Shown in pieces: positions 16,125 through 24,713 of a stretch of 52,015 bases of DNA. A program made the position numbers and the translations under genes. The notes under the pieces were generated by a model. It saw only the letters and a program-made list of their open reading frames with translations, was not told where the DNA came from and searched no databases. Position 1 is the stretch's first letter. Each line of letters begins with the position of its first letter. The DNA is from Lysobacterales bacterium (lineage in GTDB: Bacteria > Pseudomonadota > Gammaproteobacteria > Xanthomonadales > Xanthomonadaceae), in contig JAFLDZ010000025.1 of NCBI GenBank assembly GCA_017302135.1, positions 1 to 52,015 of the forward strand. Direction: 5' to 3'.

Positions 16125-18302
16125 TCAGTTCGCCCACTGCCCCGGCTTGCGCGCTTCGGTCAGCAGGACCTGCGCCGACAGCGGCTTGTCGCTGCCCAGC
16201 ACCTGCACCGCATCGACCAGGATCGCGGCCGACTCGCGCAGCAGCGGATCGGGACGCTTTTCCGCAGCCTTCTCGCGCGCGGCGTCCTGGGCGATGTTGC
16301 GTTCGTTGGCGGTCAGGCCGTCGTCGCTGTCTTCGGCCAGCGGATCGAGATCCAGGCCCATGGTCTTGCGCGCTTCCTGACGCTGTTTGCGCTTGGCGGC
16401 ATCGCGATCGCGTTCGGCGCGACGCTCGGCTTCGTTCAACGAGACCGACTTCTTGGCGGTTTCCTCGCGGAACTGCGCGATGTCCTCGGTCCACCACTGG
16501 AATTCCTTGTCGTTCGCCACGCGCGCGTCGTGCCGCGATTTCAGCTGCGGCAGCAGCGGGGCGAAATCGCCGTACTGCGTATGCGGCACTGCGGCGATCC
16601 GGGTCCACGGCAATGCGTTATCGTAGGTGCTTTCGCCGAATTCGCTCGCATCGACGCTGACCGGGAACTGGATATCCGGCACCACGCCCTTGTTCTGGGT
16701 GCTGCTGCCGCCGGGCAGGAAGAACTGGGCGATGGTCAGTTTCACCTGCCCGAAACGCTTGCCGTCGTTCATCGGCCAGCGATCCAGATCGACGAGATTC
16801 TGCACCGTGCCTTTGCCGAAGGTGGTTTCGCCGATGATCAGGCCGCGACCGTAGTCCTGGATGGCGCCCGCGAAGATTTCCGAGGCCGAAGCCGAGCCGC
16901 GATTGATCAGCACCGCCAGCGGTCCGTCCCAGGCCACGCCTGCGTCGGAATCGCTGTCGACCTGGACGCGTCCGCCGGATTCGCGGACCTGCACCACCGG
17001 GCCCTTGTCGATGAACAGCCCGGTGAGTTCGACCGCTTCGGCCAGCGAACCGCCGCCGTTGTTGCGCAGATCGATCACCACACCATCGACGTTCTGCTCG
17101 CGGAAACCGCGCAGCAGTTTCTTCGAATCGAGGGTCGCGGAGGCGTAGTCGCTGCTGTTGCGGCGCTTGCCTTCGAAGTCCTGGTAGAACGCCGGCAGCT
17201 TGATCACGCCGATGCGGCGCGCGGGCTGGCCGTCGGTGGCCGGAATGGTCAGCACTTCGGCCTTGGCGGCCTGTTCTTCCAGACGGATCTTGGCGCGGTT
17301 GAGCACGATCCGGTTCGGCTTGCTGTCGAGCACCGCTTCTGCGGGCACGATGTCCAGACGCACCTGGGTGCCCTTGGCGCCCTTGATCTTCGCGACCACA
17401 TCGTCGATGCGCCAGCCAACCACGTCCTCCATCGGCCCGGTCGCGCCCTGACCGACGCCGACGATGCGATCGCCGGCCTTGAGCTTGTTGCTCAGCGCCG
17501 CCGGGCCGCCCGCGATCAGTTCGCGGATCACCACCACGTCGTCCTGTTTCTGCAACTGCGCGCCGATGCCCTCCAGCGACAGGCTCATGCTCTGTTCGAA
17601 GCGTTCGGCGGCGCGCGGGTCGAAGTAATCGGTATGCGGATCGATCGACGTGGCGTACGCATTGAGGAAGGTCTGGAACGCGTCGATCCCGTTGAGTTCG
17701 GCGACGCCCTTGGCCATGTTGGCGTAACGCTTGTCGAGCGTCTTGCGGATCTCGTCGGGCTGTTTGCCGGCGAGCTTGAGGCGCAGCCAGTCGTTGCGGA
17801 CCGATTGCTCCCAGAGTTTGTCCAGTCCGGCGGTGTCGGCGACCCACGGCACGTCTTCGCGGTCGTATTCCCAGCGGTCGCTGCCGTCGAAGCGGAAGAT
17901 GTCCTTGGCCAGCAGGCCGCGCGCATGGGTCACGCGCTGGTTCACGCGCTGCTGGTACAGCGCGAACATCTCGAACGCCGGCGCCACTTCGCCGCTCTTG
18001 ATCGCGTCGTCGAGTTTGACGCGATAAGTCGTGAGCTTGTCGATGTCGGCGGCGGTGAAGAACAGCTTGCCGGGATCGAGCGATTCGAGATAGCGCTTGA
18101 ACACTTCCGCAGAGAGGCTGTCGTCCAGCGCGCGCGGCCGGTACGCATAGCGGCTGTCGGACAGGATGCCGTAGACCAGCTTGGCGGCGGTGGCCTGCTC
18201 GGCGCTGGGGCTGCCGGCATCGGCCTGCGCGGTGAGCCACGCCACCGGCGCGGTCAGCGCGAGGGCGAGCAGGGTAACCGGAAGTGCTTTGGCGACTTTC
18301 AT
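16125..18302 (-). CDS. prc: Carboxy-terminal processing (tail-specific) protease Prc
   Basis: A 725-residue periplasmic serine protease of family S41. The signal peptide covers about residues 1-28 (MKVAKALPVTLLALALTAPV...). An N-terminal helical domain is followed by a PDZ domain (about 240-325, SLEGIGAQLQ ... GDRIVGVGQG) and the catalytic core with the Ser-Lys dyad: S472 in NRGSASASEIFAG and K497 in TFGKGTVQ, spaced 25 residues as in E. coli Prc. The C-terminal DUF3340-like region (from about 555) contains a charged stretch EAERRAERDRDAAKRKQRQE. An alternative ATG lies four codons upstream (18314). Prc trims or degrades periplasmic and peptidoglycan-enzyme substrates with nonpolar C-termini. 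It appears to be a single-gene unit. Confidence 0.95.
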   Translation of the reverse strand: MKVAKALPVTLLALALTAPVAWLTAQADAGSPSAEQATAAKLVYGILSDSRYAYRPRALDDSLSAEVFKRYLESLDPGKLFFTAADIDKLTTYRVKLDDAIKSGEVAPAFEMFALYQQRVNQRVTHARGLLAKDIFRFDGSDRWEYDREDVPWVADTAGLDKLWEQSVRNDWLRLKLAGKQPDEIRKTLDKRYANMAKGVAELNGIDAFQTFLNAYATSIDPHTDYFDPRAAERFEQSMSLSLEGIGAQLQKQDDVVVIRELIAGGPAALSNKLKAGDRIVGVGQGATGPMEDVVGWRIDDVVAKIKGAKGTQVRLDIVPAEAVLDSKPNRIVLNRAKIRLEEQAAKAEVLTIPATDGQPARRIGVIKLPAFYQDFEGKRRNSSDYASATLDSKKLLRGFREQNVDGVVIDLRNNGGGSLAEAVELTGLFIDKGPVVQVRESGGRVQVDSDSDAGVAWDGPLAVLINRGSASASEIFAGAIQDYGRGLIIGETTFGKGTVQNLVDLDRWPMNDGKRFGQVKLTIAQFFLPGGSSTQNKGVVPDIQFPVSVDASEFGESTYDNALPWTRIAAVPHTQYGDFAPLLPQLKSRHDARVANDKEFQWWTEDIAQFREETAKKSVSLNEAERRAERDRDAAKRKQRQEARKTMGLDLDPLAEDSDDGLTANERNIAQDAAREKAAEKRPDPLLRESAAILVDAVQVLGSDKPLSAQVLLTEARKPGQWAN

Positions 18303-18565
18303 CGGCGATCTCATTGATTGGAGCGAGCGTTTCGGGGACAGACAGCAGCAAACGGCGCGAACAACATCGTTACGGCGGGCGAGCGGCCCCGGGATGCACC
18401 CGGAGACTCATCCCCTGGGGCCTACGACTCTGGAGAGTACCTAAAGTTTCGGCGGACACACACCGCACAAGGTCATGCCTGGCACGTGAATGCGAGCATC
18501 CCGACGACCGGTCGGACCTCCGTTCATGCGGGGGACGGCTTCAACCGGCGGCTTGCCGCTCGCCT

Positions 18566-19603
18566 TCAGCCGACACCGGCCCCGGCCGCCTGCCGATCGG
18601 CGTGATACGAACTGCGCACCATCGGGCCGGAGGCGACGTGGCTGAAGCCCAGGGACATGCCGTAGTCCTCCAGCGCCTTGAACTCGTCGGGCGTCCAGTA
18701 GCGCAACACAGGATGGTGGTGGGCGCTGGGCTGCAGGTACTGGCCGATGGTGATCATGTCGACATCGTGCGCGCGCAGGTCGCGCAGGGTGCCCTGCACC
18801 TGGTCCATGGTTTCGCCGAGGCCGAGCATGATGCCGCTCTTGGTCGGCACGTCCGGATGTTGGGCCTTGAACTGCTGCAGCAGGGTGAGCGACCACTGGT
18901 AGTCGGCGCCGGGGCGCACGTTGCGGTAAAGCTCCGGCACGGTTTCGAGATTGTGGTTGAACACGTCCGGCGGATGCTTCGCGAGGATTTCCAGCGCGCG
19001 CTCCATCCGGCCCTTGCCGCGGAAGTCCGGGGTGAGGATTTCGATCTTCGTCTGCGGGCTGTATTCGCGCACCGCCGCGATGCAGTCGACGAAGTGCTGG
19101 GCGCCACCGTCGCGCAGATCGTCGCGGTCGACGCTGGTCACCACCACGTATTTCAGGCCCATGTCGGCGATGGTGCGGGCGAGGCTCAGCGGCTCGTCGG
19201 CATCCGGCGGCTTCGGTCGGCCGTGGGCGACATCGCAGAACGAGCAGCGGCGGGTGCAGACCTCGCCGAGGATCATGAACGTGGCGGTGCCGTGGTTGAA
19301 GCATTCGTGGATGTTCGGGCAGCTGGCTTCCTCGCACACGGTGACGAGGCGGTTCTCGCGCAGCTTGCTCTTCAGGGCCTGCACCGCGTTGCCGGAGGGA
19401 ATCCGCACCCGGATCCATGACGGCTTGCGCAGCACCGGGGCATCGGCGAACTGCACCGGCGAGCGCGCGATCTTGTCGGCTGCGACCTGTTTCGCGCCCG
19501 GCTCGAGCGGGCTGTGCACCAGCGGCGAGGCCCCCAGCGATGCGGGCGCATCGCCGACGATGGTCAGCGGAATGGTTTTCTCGGCGGGCGTCGGTGTGGA
19601 CAT
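18566..19603 (-). CDS. lipA: Lipoyl synthase
   Basis: A 345-residue radical-SAM enzyme that inserts two sulfurs into protein-bound octanoyl groups to make lipoyl cofactors. The auxiliary cluster ligands are in CEEASCPNIHEC and the radical-SAM cluster in CTRRCSFC; further conserved parts are GPxxSLARTIADMGLKYVVVTSV-type sequence, VFNHNLETVPELY, KSGIMLGLGE and the C-terminal GPMVRSSYHAD with the serine that binds the auxiliary cluster. Its start overlaps the lipB stop by one base. It is the last gene of the operon DUF493-lipB-lipA. Confidence 0.98.
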   Translation of the reverse strand: MSTPTPAEKTIPLTIVGDAPASLGASPLVHSPLEPGAKQVAADKIARSPVQFADAPVLRKPSWIRVRIPSGNAVQALKSKLRENRLVTVCEEASCPNIHECFNHGTATFMILGEVCTRRCSFCDVAHGRPKPPDADEPLSLARTIADMGLKYVVVTSVDRDDLRDGGAQHFVDCIAAVREYSPQTKIEILTPDFRGKGRMERALEILAKHPPDVFNHNLETVPELYRNVRPGADYQWSLTLLQQFKAQHPDVPTKSGIMLGLGETMDQVQGTLRDLRAHDVDMITIGQYLQPSAHHHPVLRYWTPDEFKALEDYGMSLGFSHVASGPMVRSSYHADRQAAGAGVG

Positions 19604-20304
19604 CAGGCGGCCTGGGGTGCCGCAGCAGCGGCTGAAAAGGAGGAGAGTGCGGCAAGGTCGGGCGGCGGCGCGGTCTGCAGCCGCAGGCCGAACTGCGCGG
19701 CCAGATTGTCCAGCAGCACCGGTTTGACCGCATCGAGGCTGGAAGGGCCGCCCAGGTCCAGCATCGAGGTCACCTGCAGCCCGGCGTAACCGCAGGGGTT
19801 GATGCGGTGATAGGGCGCGAGATCCATGTCGACATTGAACGCCAGCCCGTGGAAGGTGCAGCCGCGACGCACGCGGATGCCCAGCGCGGCGACCTTGGCG
19901 TCGTTGACGTATACGCCGGGCGCGCCGTCGCGGCGGACGGCATGGATGTTCCAGTGGTCGAGGGTGTCGATCACCGCCTGCTCGATCCTGCAGACGTAGT
20001 CGCGCACGCCGATCTTCAGGCGCTTCAGGTCCAGCAGCGGGTAGGCGACGATCTGTCCGGGTCCGTGATAGGTCACCTGGCCGCCGCGATCGACCTTGAT
20101 CACCGGGATGTCGCCCGGCATCAGCACGTGCTCGGGCTTGCCGGCCTGGCCGAGGGTGAAGACGGGATCGTGTTCGACCAGCCAGAGCTCGTCGGGCGTG
20201 TCGGCGTTGCGGGCATCGGTGAAGCCCTGCATCGCGCGCCAGACCGGTTCGTAGGCGTGACGGCCGAGGTCGCGGACCTGCGCGGGCAGGGTCACAGCGT
20301 CCAT
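19603..20304 (-). CDS. lipB: Octanoyl-[acyl carrier protein]:protein octanoyltransferase
   Basis: A 233-residue enzyme that moves octanoate from ACP to lipoyl domains. Conserved parts: ELWLVEHDPVFTLGQAGKPEHVL, the RGGQVTYHGPGQIVAYPLLDL block, and the catalytic Lys/Cys pair in VAALGIRVRRGCTFHGLAFN (usual K-x(n)-C geometry; K is in VNDAKVAALG) with INPCGYAGLQVTSM. An alanine-rich tail of about 20 residues extends past the usual end. It overlaps the DUF493 gene by 13 bases and lipA by one base, so all three are translated from one message. Confidence 0.97.
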   Translation of the reverse strand: MDAVTLPAQVRDLGRHAYEPVWRAMQGFTDARNADTPDELWLVEHDPVFTLGQAGKPEHVLMPGDIPVIKVDRGGQVTYHGPGQIVAYPLLDLKRLKIGVRDYVCRIEQAVIDTLDHWNIHAVRRDGAPGVYVNDAKVAALGIRVRRGCTFHGLAFNVDMDLAPYHRINPCGYAGLQVTSMLDLGGPSSLDAVKPVLLDNLAAQFGLRLQTAPPPDLAALSSFSAAAAAPQAA

Positions 20305-20570
20305 TTGATGTCCGGTTCGGCGCGCAGCGCGTCGTGCGCCGCTTCGTAGCGGCTGCGGTCTTCGGCGTGGATGCTCAGACGGATCGACACGAACTTGCCG
20401 CCCGAAGAATTGCGCGTCGCAACCGTCTCGCGCAGCACCGGGATCCCGATCGCCTCCAGCACTTCCGGGATGCGTTCCTCCAGCCCGGCGCCCGCAGGGC
20501 CCATGGCGGTGATCTCGAAGACCCCGGGAAACTGGAAGCCGTGGTCGGGATGGTCGGAGCCGTTATTCAT
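20292..20570 (-). CDS. ybeD: DUF493 (YbeD) family protein
   Basis: A 92-residue protein with the ACT-like ferredoxin fold pattern of YbeD: FQFPGVFEITAMGP, IPVLRETVATRNSSGGKFVSIRL and a closing ALRAEPDIKWTL. The ATG at 20570 gives the normal family length. It is the first gene before lipB and lipA, the same order as in E. coli. Its biochemical role is not established; the linkage suggests an accessory or regulatory role in lipoate synthesis. Confidence 0.9.
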   Translation of the reverse strand: MNNGSDHPDHGFQFPGVFEITAMGPAGAGLEERIPEVLEAIGIPVLRETVATRNSSGGKFVSIRLSIHAEDRSRYEAAHDALRAEPDIKWTL

Positions 20571-20767
20571 GCGTGGATTATGGGCCCGATCCATAGCCAA
20601 CCCAAGGCCCGGAACGCGCCGCAACGCTCGCCAAAAACGGCGATGGCTGCAACGACAGGCCATGCCGGTACGCCTTCGCGATGCCTGCGGGCGATATGGC
20701 CGGAGCGCCAACAATCTGCCGTCTCCCGGGATAAGGCGCGCGACGCGCCGATCGCACGGAGCCCGTC

Positions 20768-21367
20768 ATGGCCGCACGCACATCGTTCCCCGTTCCGTCG
20801 CTCGCACTGCTCTGCGCCGCCGCCGTCGCGACCGCGCTGCTGGTGTGGCATACCTCCCGGGTTCCCGCGATGTCGACGCAAGCGCCGAAGGTGGACAGCG
20901 CTGCGCCGTCCCCCGCCATCGCACCGTCCGCAATGCCCGACAGCCCGAGAGCGTCCGTGCCCACCGCGCACGCGTCGGCCGAAGCGCGTCGCGGCGATCT
21001 GGATCCCGTCGAAGTCCGTGCGCGGATCGAAGCGAACATCGCGACGCTCGATACGCGCTTCACCGCCGAACCCTTCGATGCCGCATGGGCGATGCGGGAA
21101 GAACGCACCCTGGGCATGTTCTTCGCCGCCGATGCGCTGGCAGTGCAGCGATTGCCCGCGCCCGACGGCCTGCAGATCGCCTGCCGCAGCGCGACCTGCC
21201 GGATCAGCGCGCGTTTCGCCGATCCGGTGGAAGCCGAAATGACCACGCAACGGCTGGCGATGCATGTCGCCGCCGACCTGCCCTACGGCGCAGTGATGCC
21301 GCGCACGCTCGACGACGGCAGCATCCGGGTCGACGCGTGGTACTCGTCGAGGCGCATCGCACTCTGA
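20768..21367 (+). CDS. Membrane-anchored or exported protein of unknown function
   Basis: A 199-residue protein with one N-terminal hydrophobic helix (about 10-27), then a Pro/Ala/Ser-rich linker (about 30-75) and a folded C-terminal part (about 76-199). The C-terminal part contains a cysteine pair in IACRSATCRISARF and a closing RTLDDGSIRVDAWYSSR strand pair. This looks like a periplasmic domain held on a flexible tether, perhaps with one disulfide. I do not recognise a named family. The gene stands 60 bases upstream of a second exported protein and may be co-transcribed with it. Confidence 0.75.
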   Translation: MAARTSFPVPSLALLCAAAVATALLVWHTSRVPAMSTQAPKVDSAAPSPAIAPSAMPDSPRASVPTAHASAEARRGDLDPVEVRARIEANIATLDTRFTAEPFDAAWAMREERTLGMFFAADALAVQRLPAPDGLQIACRSATCRISARFADPVEAEMTTQRLAMHVAADLPYGAVMPRTLDDGSIRVDAWYSSRRIAL

Positions 21368-21426
21368 CGCCGACCTCCGCGTGCGTCGCGCACGCACCCG
21401 CTGCACCTTCAACGAAGGCATTCGCC

Positions 21427-21942
21427 ATGAAAAGCATCGCACTCCCGTCCGCCGCACTGACCCTCGTCATCGCCGCCGCGCTCAGCGCCGCGCCGCAGAC
21501 CGCGCACGCGAACTACAAGACCAGCACCGGCAGCGCCTGTCTTGCCTACGGCGGCGGCACCACGCCGGACGAACTGCTGTATCTGGTGAACGGCATCCGG
21601 CCCCGCTACGACACCGACGAATACATCCTCTGCAACTTCGTCGTCGACAGCGAAAACGGCTGGTACAACGCCGCCAACAGCGCAACGCTGTCACTGTATT
21701 TCAAGGCGGGCAACATCGACGCGCCGGTGACCTGCACCGCGACCGCCGGTTCGGCCTACATGTACGGCGTGCTGACCTACAGCGCCGCGCAGACCATTCC
21801 GGCCACGCTCAGCAGCACCTTGACCATGAGCGGCATGACGTCGCCAGGCAGCTATTCGTGGGCGCCGTTCAACGTCACCTGCAAGCTGCCGGCGAAAGCG
21901 ACGCTGGCGCGCATGGTGTTGAACGAACTCGGACCTGTTTGA
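21427..21942 (+). CDS. Small secreted protein of unknown function
   Basis: A 171-residue protein. The signal peptide is clear (MKSIALPSAALTLVIAAALS, cleavage after AHA), giving a mature part starting NYKTSTGSAC. Four cysteines (in GSACLAYGG, YILCNFVVD, PVTCTATAG and NVTCKLPAK) could form two disulfides, and the alternating pattern suggests a beta-sandwich. The family is not recognised. The ATG was chosen for the signal peptide; the reading frame continues upstream without meaning. It is the second of two small exported-protein genes in a row. Confidence 0.75.
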   Translation: MKSIALPSAALTLVIAAALSAAPQTAHANYKTSTGSACLAYGGGTTPDELLYLVNGIRPRYDTDEYILCNFVVDSENGWYNAANSATLSLYFKAGNIDAPVTCTATAGSAYMYGVLTYSAAQTIPATLSSTLTMSGMTSPGSYSWAPFNVTCKLPAKATLARMVLNELGPV

Positions 21943-21953
21943 ATCCGATTTTC

Positions 21954-22024
21954 ATGGGGTGCGCCGTGGCGCACCGATGCTTGCGATCACCACGAAAAAG
22001 CCGGTACGCCAAGGCGCACCCTAT
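21954..22024. repeat. Imperfect 22-bp inverted repeat (GGTGCGCC family)
   Basis: The arms 21954-21975 and 22003-22024 pair with three mismatches. Each is itself nearly palindromic (GGTGCGCCGTGGCGCACC on the left, GGTACGCCAAGGCGCACC on the right). It is a dispersed intergenic element type seen in xanthomonads. Confidence 0.7.
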
Positions 22025-22036
22025 GCGACATTCGTC

Positions 22037-22056
22037 GTTCCCGCGAAAGCGGGAAC
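22037..22056. repeat. REP-like palindrome GTTCCCGC-GAAA-GCGGGAAC
   Basis: A perfect 8-bp stem with a GAAA loop lies between two convergent genes. The CGTTCCCGCGAAAGCGGGAA form is a widespread proteobacterial REP-type sequence; a related CCCGCTTTCGCGG piece follows at about 22129. It may also terminate transcription. Confidence 0.7.
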
Positions 22057-22198
22057 CCGTGCCGTTGCGTTTTACTGACAGTTTTGAAGTCGCTGGATGA
22101 CCAGCCTTCGGCTGTTGAAAAACACTCCCGCTTTCGCGGCGATGACGGTGCTTTTTTCAATCACTCGAAGCAGGCTCGAAGACCGCAAGCTTGCATCG

Positions 22199-22954
22199 CT
22201 ATTCGGTCAAGGCACGCCAGACTGCGAATGCATCGGCGTCATCGACAAAGACATTGAGATCGACCGGACCGGCGATGCCATCGACGATGCCGCGATTGTG
22301 GTACTGCCACACGTGCCACGACGCGGCGCCGTCCGGCTTGCGCAGGATCGATCTCCGCCACAGCGCGCGCGCCGGCAATTGCTTGCGGTAGGCGTCGAGA
22401 AATTCCGGCGTGACGTACAGCAGCGCGGGTTTGCCGTGAGCACGCTCGACCGGTGCGAGGAACGCATCGAGTTCGCGACGCATCGTCGCGCCGTCCGGGG
22501 TGCGGCCGCAGTTGCCGCCGAATTCCAGATCGACTGCGGGCGGCAGCGCATCCGCTGCGACCGGAACGACGGCAAGGAAATTCGCGGCCTGATCCGCACC
22601 CGGGCGGCAGAACGTGAAGAAGTGATAGGCGCCGACCGCGATGCCGGCGTCGCGCGCCTCGCGCCAGTTGCGGGCGAAGGCGCGGTCGCGGTGGTCACCA
22701 CCCTCGGTGGCTTTCAGATACGCGAACGCGACATCGTCGCCAGCGACTTTCGACCAGTCGATGCTGCCCTGATGATGCGACACGTCGATCCCACGAATCG
22801 GATAGCGGTCGCGATCGGGCCGGTACTCGCGGAACCACCACCACGCCGCGAGCGCAACGATCGCGCCGAACACCACCAACAGCAACAGCCGGATCAATGC
22901 GCGCCTCAAGGCGTTTTCACCAACCGGGCATGCGGCCCGGATCGAGCCCTGCAA
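22199..22954 (-). CDS. GH25-family muramidase (lysozyme), membrane-anchored
   Basis: A 251-residue protein if started at ATG 22954; a TTG at 22909 would remove 15 residues and the 38-base overlap with the upstream gene. A transmembrane helix (about 18-42: ALIRLLLLVVFGAIVALAAW) is followed by a GH25 domain: RGIDVSHHQGSIDW with the catalytic-face aspartate, VAFAYLKATEGG, VGAYHFFTF, the acidic pair in PAVDLEFGG and a terminal FVDDADAFAVWR. It should cut N-acetylmuramoyl bonds of peptidoglycan from the periplasmic side of the inner membrane. It is the last gene of an overlapping minus-strand envelope operon. Confidence 0.88.
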   Translation of the reverse strand: MQGSIRAACPVGENALRRALIRLLLLVVFGAIVALAAWWWFREYRPDRDRYPIRGIDVSHHQGSIDWSKVAGDDVAFAYLKATEGGDHRDRAFARNWREARDAGIAVGAYHFFTFCRPGADQAANFLAVVPVAADALPPAVDLEFGGNCGRTPDGATMRRELDAFLAPVERAHGKPALLYVTPEFLDAYRKQLPARALWRRSILRKPDGAASWHVWQYHNRGIVDGIAGPVDLNVFVDDADAFAVWRALTE

Positions 22955-23660
22955 CCTCGAACACCGCGCTGCGCTTGCCCAGACCCTTCACCGGAAATTC
23001 TATCTCCAGCGTTTTCGCGCTTTTCGTCATCTTCCACAGCGCGCGTTCGTCTTCGATGAACATCGCGATGGCTTCGTCGGTCTTCGGGCGCGAGCCCGGC
23101 AGCGATTTCGCGGGCTTGCCGTCGAGCTTGATCTGCACGCGACAGCCGCCGTAGCAGTTGAAGTCGCCGTTCTGCAGCACGAGATAGCTGCTGCGGCCCC
23201 AGTCCGGGTGGTCGCGGAAGATCAGCCGCACCTGGGTGGGGCCGGTGCCGTCGACATCGACGTTGTCCCTGGCGTAGATCGCCGAGGATCTCTGCAGCCC
23301 GCCCTTCACGCTCTGGGTGCCGTAGCTCCACAGCGCGGCGGTGCGCGCGGCTTCTCGGGTTTCGTCGAGTTTCCGCTTGATGCCGTCGTATTCGGGGCGC
23401 ACGCGTTTGGTGGCGGCGCTGTCGGGATACTGCGCGATCAGCACGTCGGCCTGCGCTTTGGCCAGCGACCAGTTTTCTTTCTTGACCGCGTCGTCGAATG
23501 CGGCGGCGCCTTCCTGCGCTTTCGCTTCCTGCGCCGCAGCCTGTTTTGCGGATTCTTCTGCTGCGGCTTTGGCGGCGACGGCGGGGTCTTCGCCCGCGCA
23601 GCCAGACAGCAGCGCGCATGCGAATGCCAGCGCTGCGACTTCGATGTTCAGTGTTTTCAC
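22917..23660 (-). CDS. Lipoprotein of unknown function
   Basis: A 247-residue protein starting at GTG 23660. The signal peptide ends with lipobox LLSGC, so Cys21 is the lipidated residue. Residues about 25-60 form an Ala/Lys/Glu-rich coiled segment, followed by a helical TPR-like stretch (SLAKAQADVLIAQYPDSAATK) and a beta-rich C-terminal domain with cysteines in NCYGGCRVQIKLDG. No family name is recognised. The start overlaps the hydrolase stop by four bases (GTGA), and the end overlaps the GH25 gene, so it is embedded in the operon. Confidence 0.8.
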   Translation of the reverse strand: MKTLNIEVAALAFACALLSGCAGEDPAVAAKAAAEESAKQAAAQEAKAQEGAAAFDDAVKKENWSLAKAQADVLIAQYPDSAATKRVRPEYDGIKRKLDETREAARTAALWSYGTQSVKGGLQRSSAIYARDNVDVDGTGPTQVRLIFRDHPDWGRSSYLVLQNGDFNCYGGCRVQIKLDGKPAKSLPGSRPKTDEAIAMFIEDERALWKMTKSAKTLEIEFPVKGLGKRSAVFEVAGLDPGRMPGW

Positions 23661-24685
23661 TGCAGCTCTCCGGTCGGTGGCGCGTCTCCCGGCGCGCCGC
23701 GCTCGATCATCATCGCGATCGCCTCGGCGGTTTCACCGGGCCGCTCCATCAGCGACATGTGCCCGCAACCGTCCAGCAGCACCTGGCTGGCCTGCGGAAT
23801 GCGCTCGGCATACAAGGTCATCGCGCTGGGGTCGATGACCTTGTCCTGGCGGCACCACAGCAGCAGCGCCGGCTGCGAGATGTATGCGGCCTCGGCACCG
23901 GGCAGGAAGCGTTCGTCGCCGCGCCCGATCCTGTCGAGCACGCGCTGCTCGAACGCGGCGTCGCGCTTGCGCTGGGCGATATAGAGGCTGGTCGTCGGCC
24001 ACGGTACCCACGGCCGCGCGTCGCGGTTGTGGAAGACGGTGGCGAGGTAGTGCTCAAGCGAAGCGGCGTCGCTCACGCCGAAGGGATTTTTGCCGGCAAG
24101 CACATCGATGCCGAACTGGTTGTCCTTGAAACGGACGCCGGCGGCATCGAGCAGCGCGACGCGTGCGACCAGATTCGAATAGCGCGCGGCGGTCAGCGCA
24201 GCGATGCCGCCGCCCATCGAATGCCCGACGAGAACGACCGGCCGCTTCTGCGCGATCTCCGGCGCGCGCAGGAACGCGGCGACGCGCGCGCTCTGGGCGA
24301 CAAAACCGTAGTCGGTGCCGTCCTTGCGCTCGCTCTCGCCCCAGCCGGGCAGATCGGGAATGACGATGCGGTAGCGTCCACGCAGTGCGCGCGCGACGCG
24401 ATACCAGTTTTCCTTGCTGCCGGTGTAGCCGTGCAGCATCACGATGGTCGGTGCGTCGGGCTTGTCGGCCGCCAGTTCGACGTAAGTCCAGCGATGATCG
24501 TTGTCGACGACGATCTCGCGCGATTCGGCACCGAGCCGGATCCGCTGTTTGGCGAATTCGGCGCGGATCACCAGACCCGGGTCGAGCCACAGCGCGACCG
24601 CGAGCGCCAGCAGGATCGCGGCCGCGATCCAGTTCGCGGCCTTGGCCCAACGCGGCGCGAACCAGCGCGGCGATTTCAACGCCAT
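23657..24685 (-). CDS. Alpha/beta-hydrolase (lipase/esterase-like), membrane-anchored
   Basis: A 342-residue protein; a TTG four codons upstream is an alternative start. An N-terminal helix (about 17-36) anchors the protein, then an alpha/beta-hydrolase fold: oxyanion-hole IVMLHGYTGS, nucleophile elbow VVLVGHSMGGG, acid in LLLWCRQDKVID and histidine in LLDGCGHMSLMERP. The arrangement resembles monoacylglycerol or triacylglycerol lipases of the LipG/EstA kind. The substrate is unknown. It lies 28 bases after the M1 peptidase gene and overlaps the lipoprotein gene by four bases. Confidence 0.9.
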   Translation of the reverse strand: MALKSPRWFAPRWAKAANWIAAAILLALAVALWLDPGLVIRAEFAKQRIRLGAESREIVVDNDHRWTYVELAADKPDAPTIVMLHGYTGSKENWYRVARALRGRYRIVIPDLPGWGESERKDGTDYGFVAQSARVAAFLRAPEIAQKRPVVLVGHSMGGGIAALTAARYSNLVARVALLDAAGVRFKDNQFGIDVLAGKNPFGVSDAASLEHYLATVFHNRDARPWVPWPTTSLYIAQRKRDAAFEQRVLDRIGRGDERFLPGAEAAYISQPALLLWCRQDKVIDPSAMTLYAERIPQASQVLLDGCGHMSLMERPGETAEAIAMMIERGAPGDAPPTGELQ

Positions 24686-24713
24686 CGGCTCAGCCAATCG
24701 CTTCGTCAGCCGA

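Noticed and set aside
22037..22170. Attachment site or insertion-sequence ends near the REP-like palindrome
   Set aside because: No transposase, integrase or target duplication. The palindromes match dispersed REP-type repeats.
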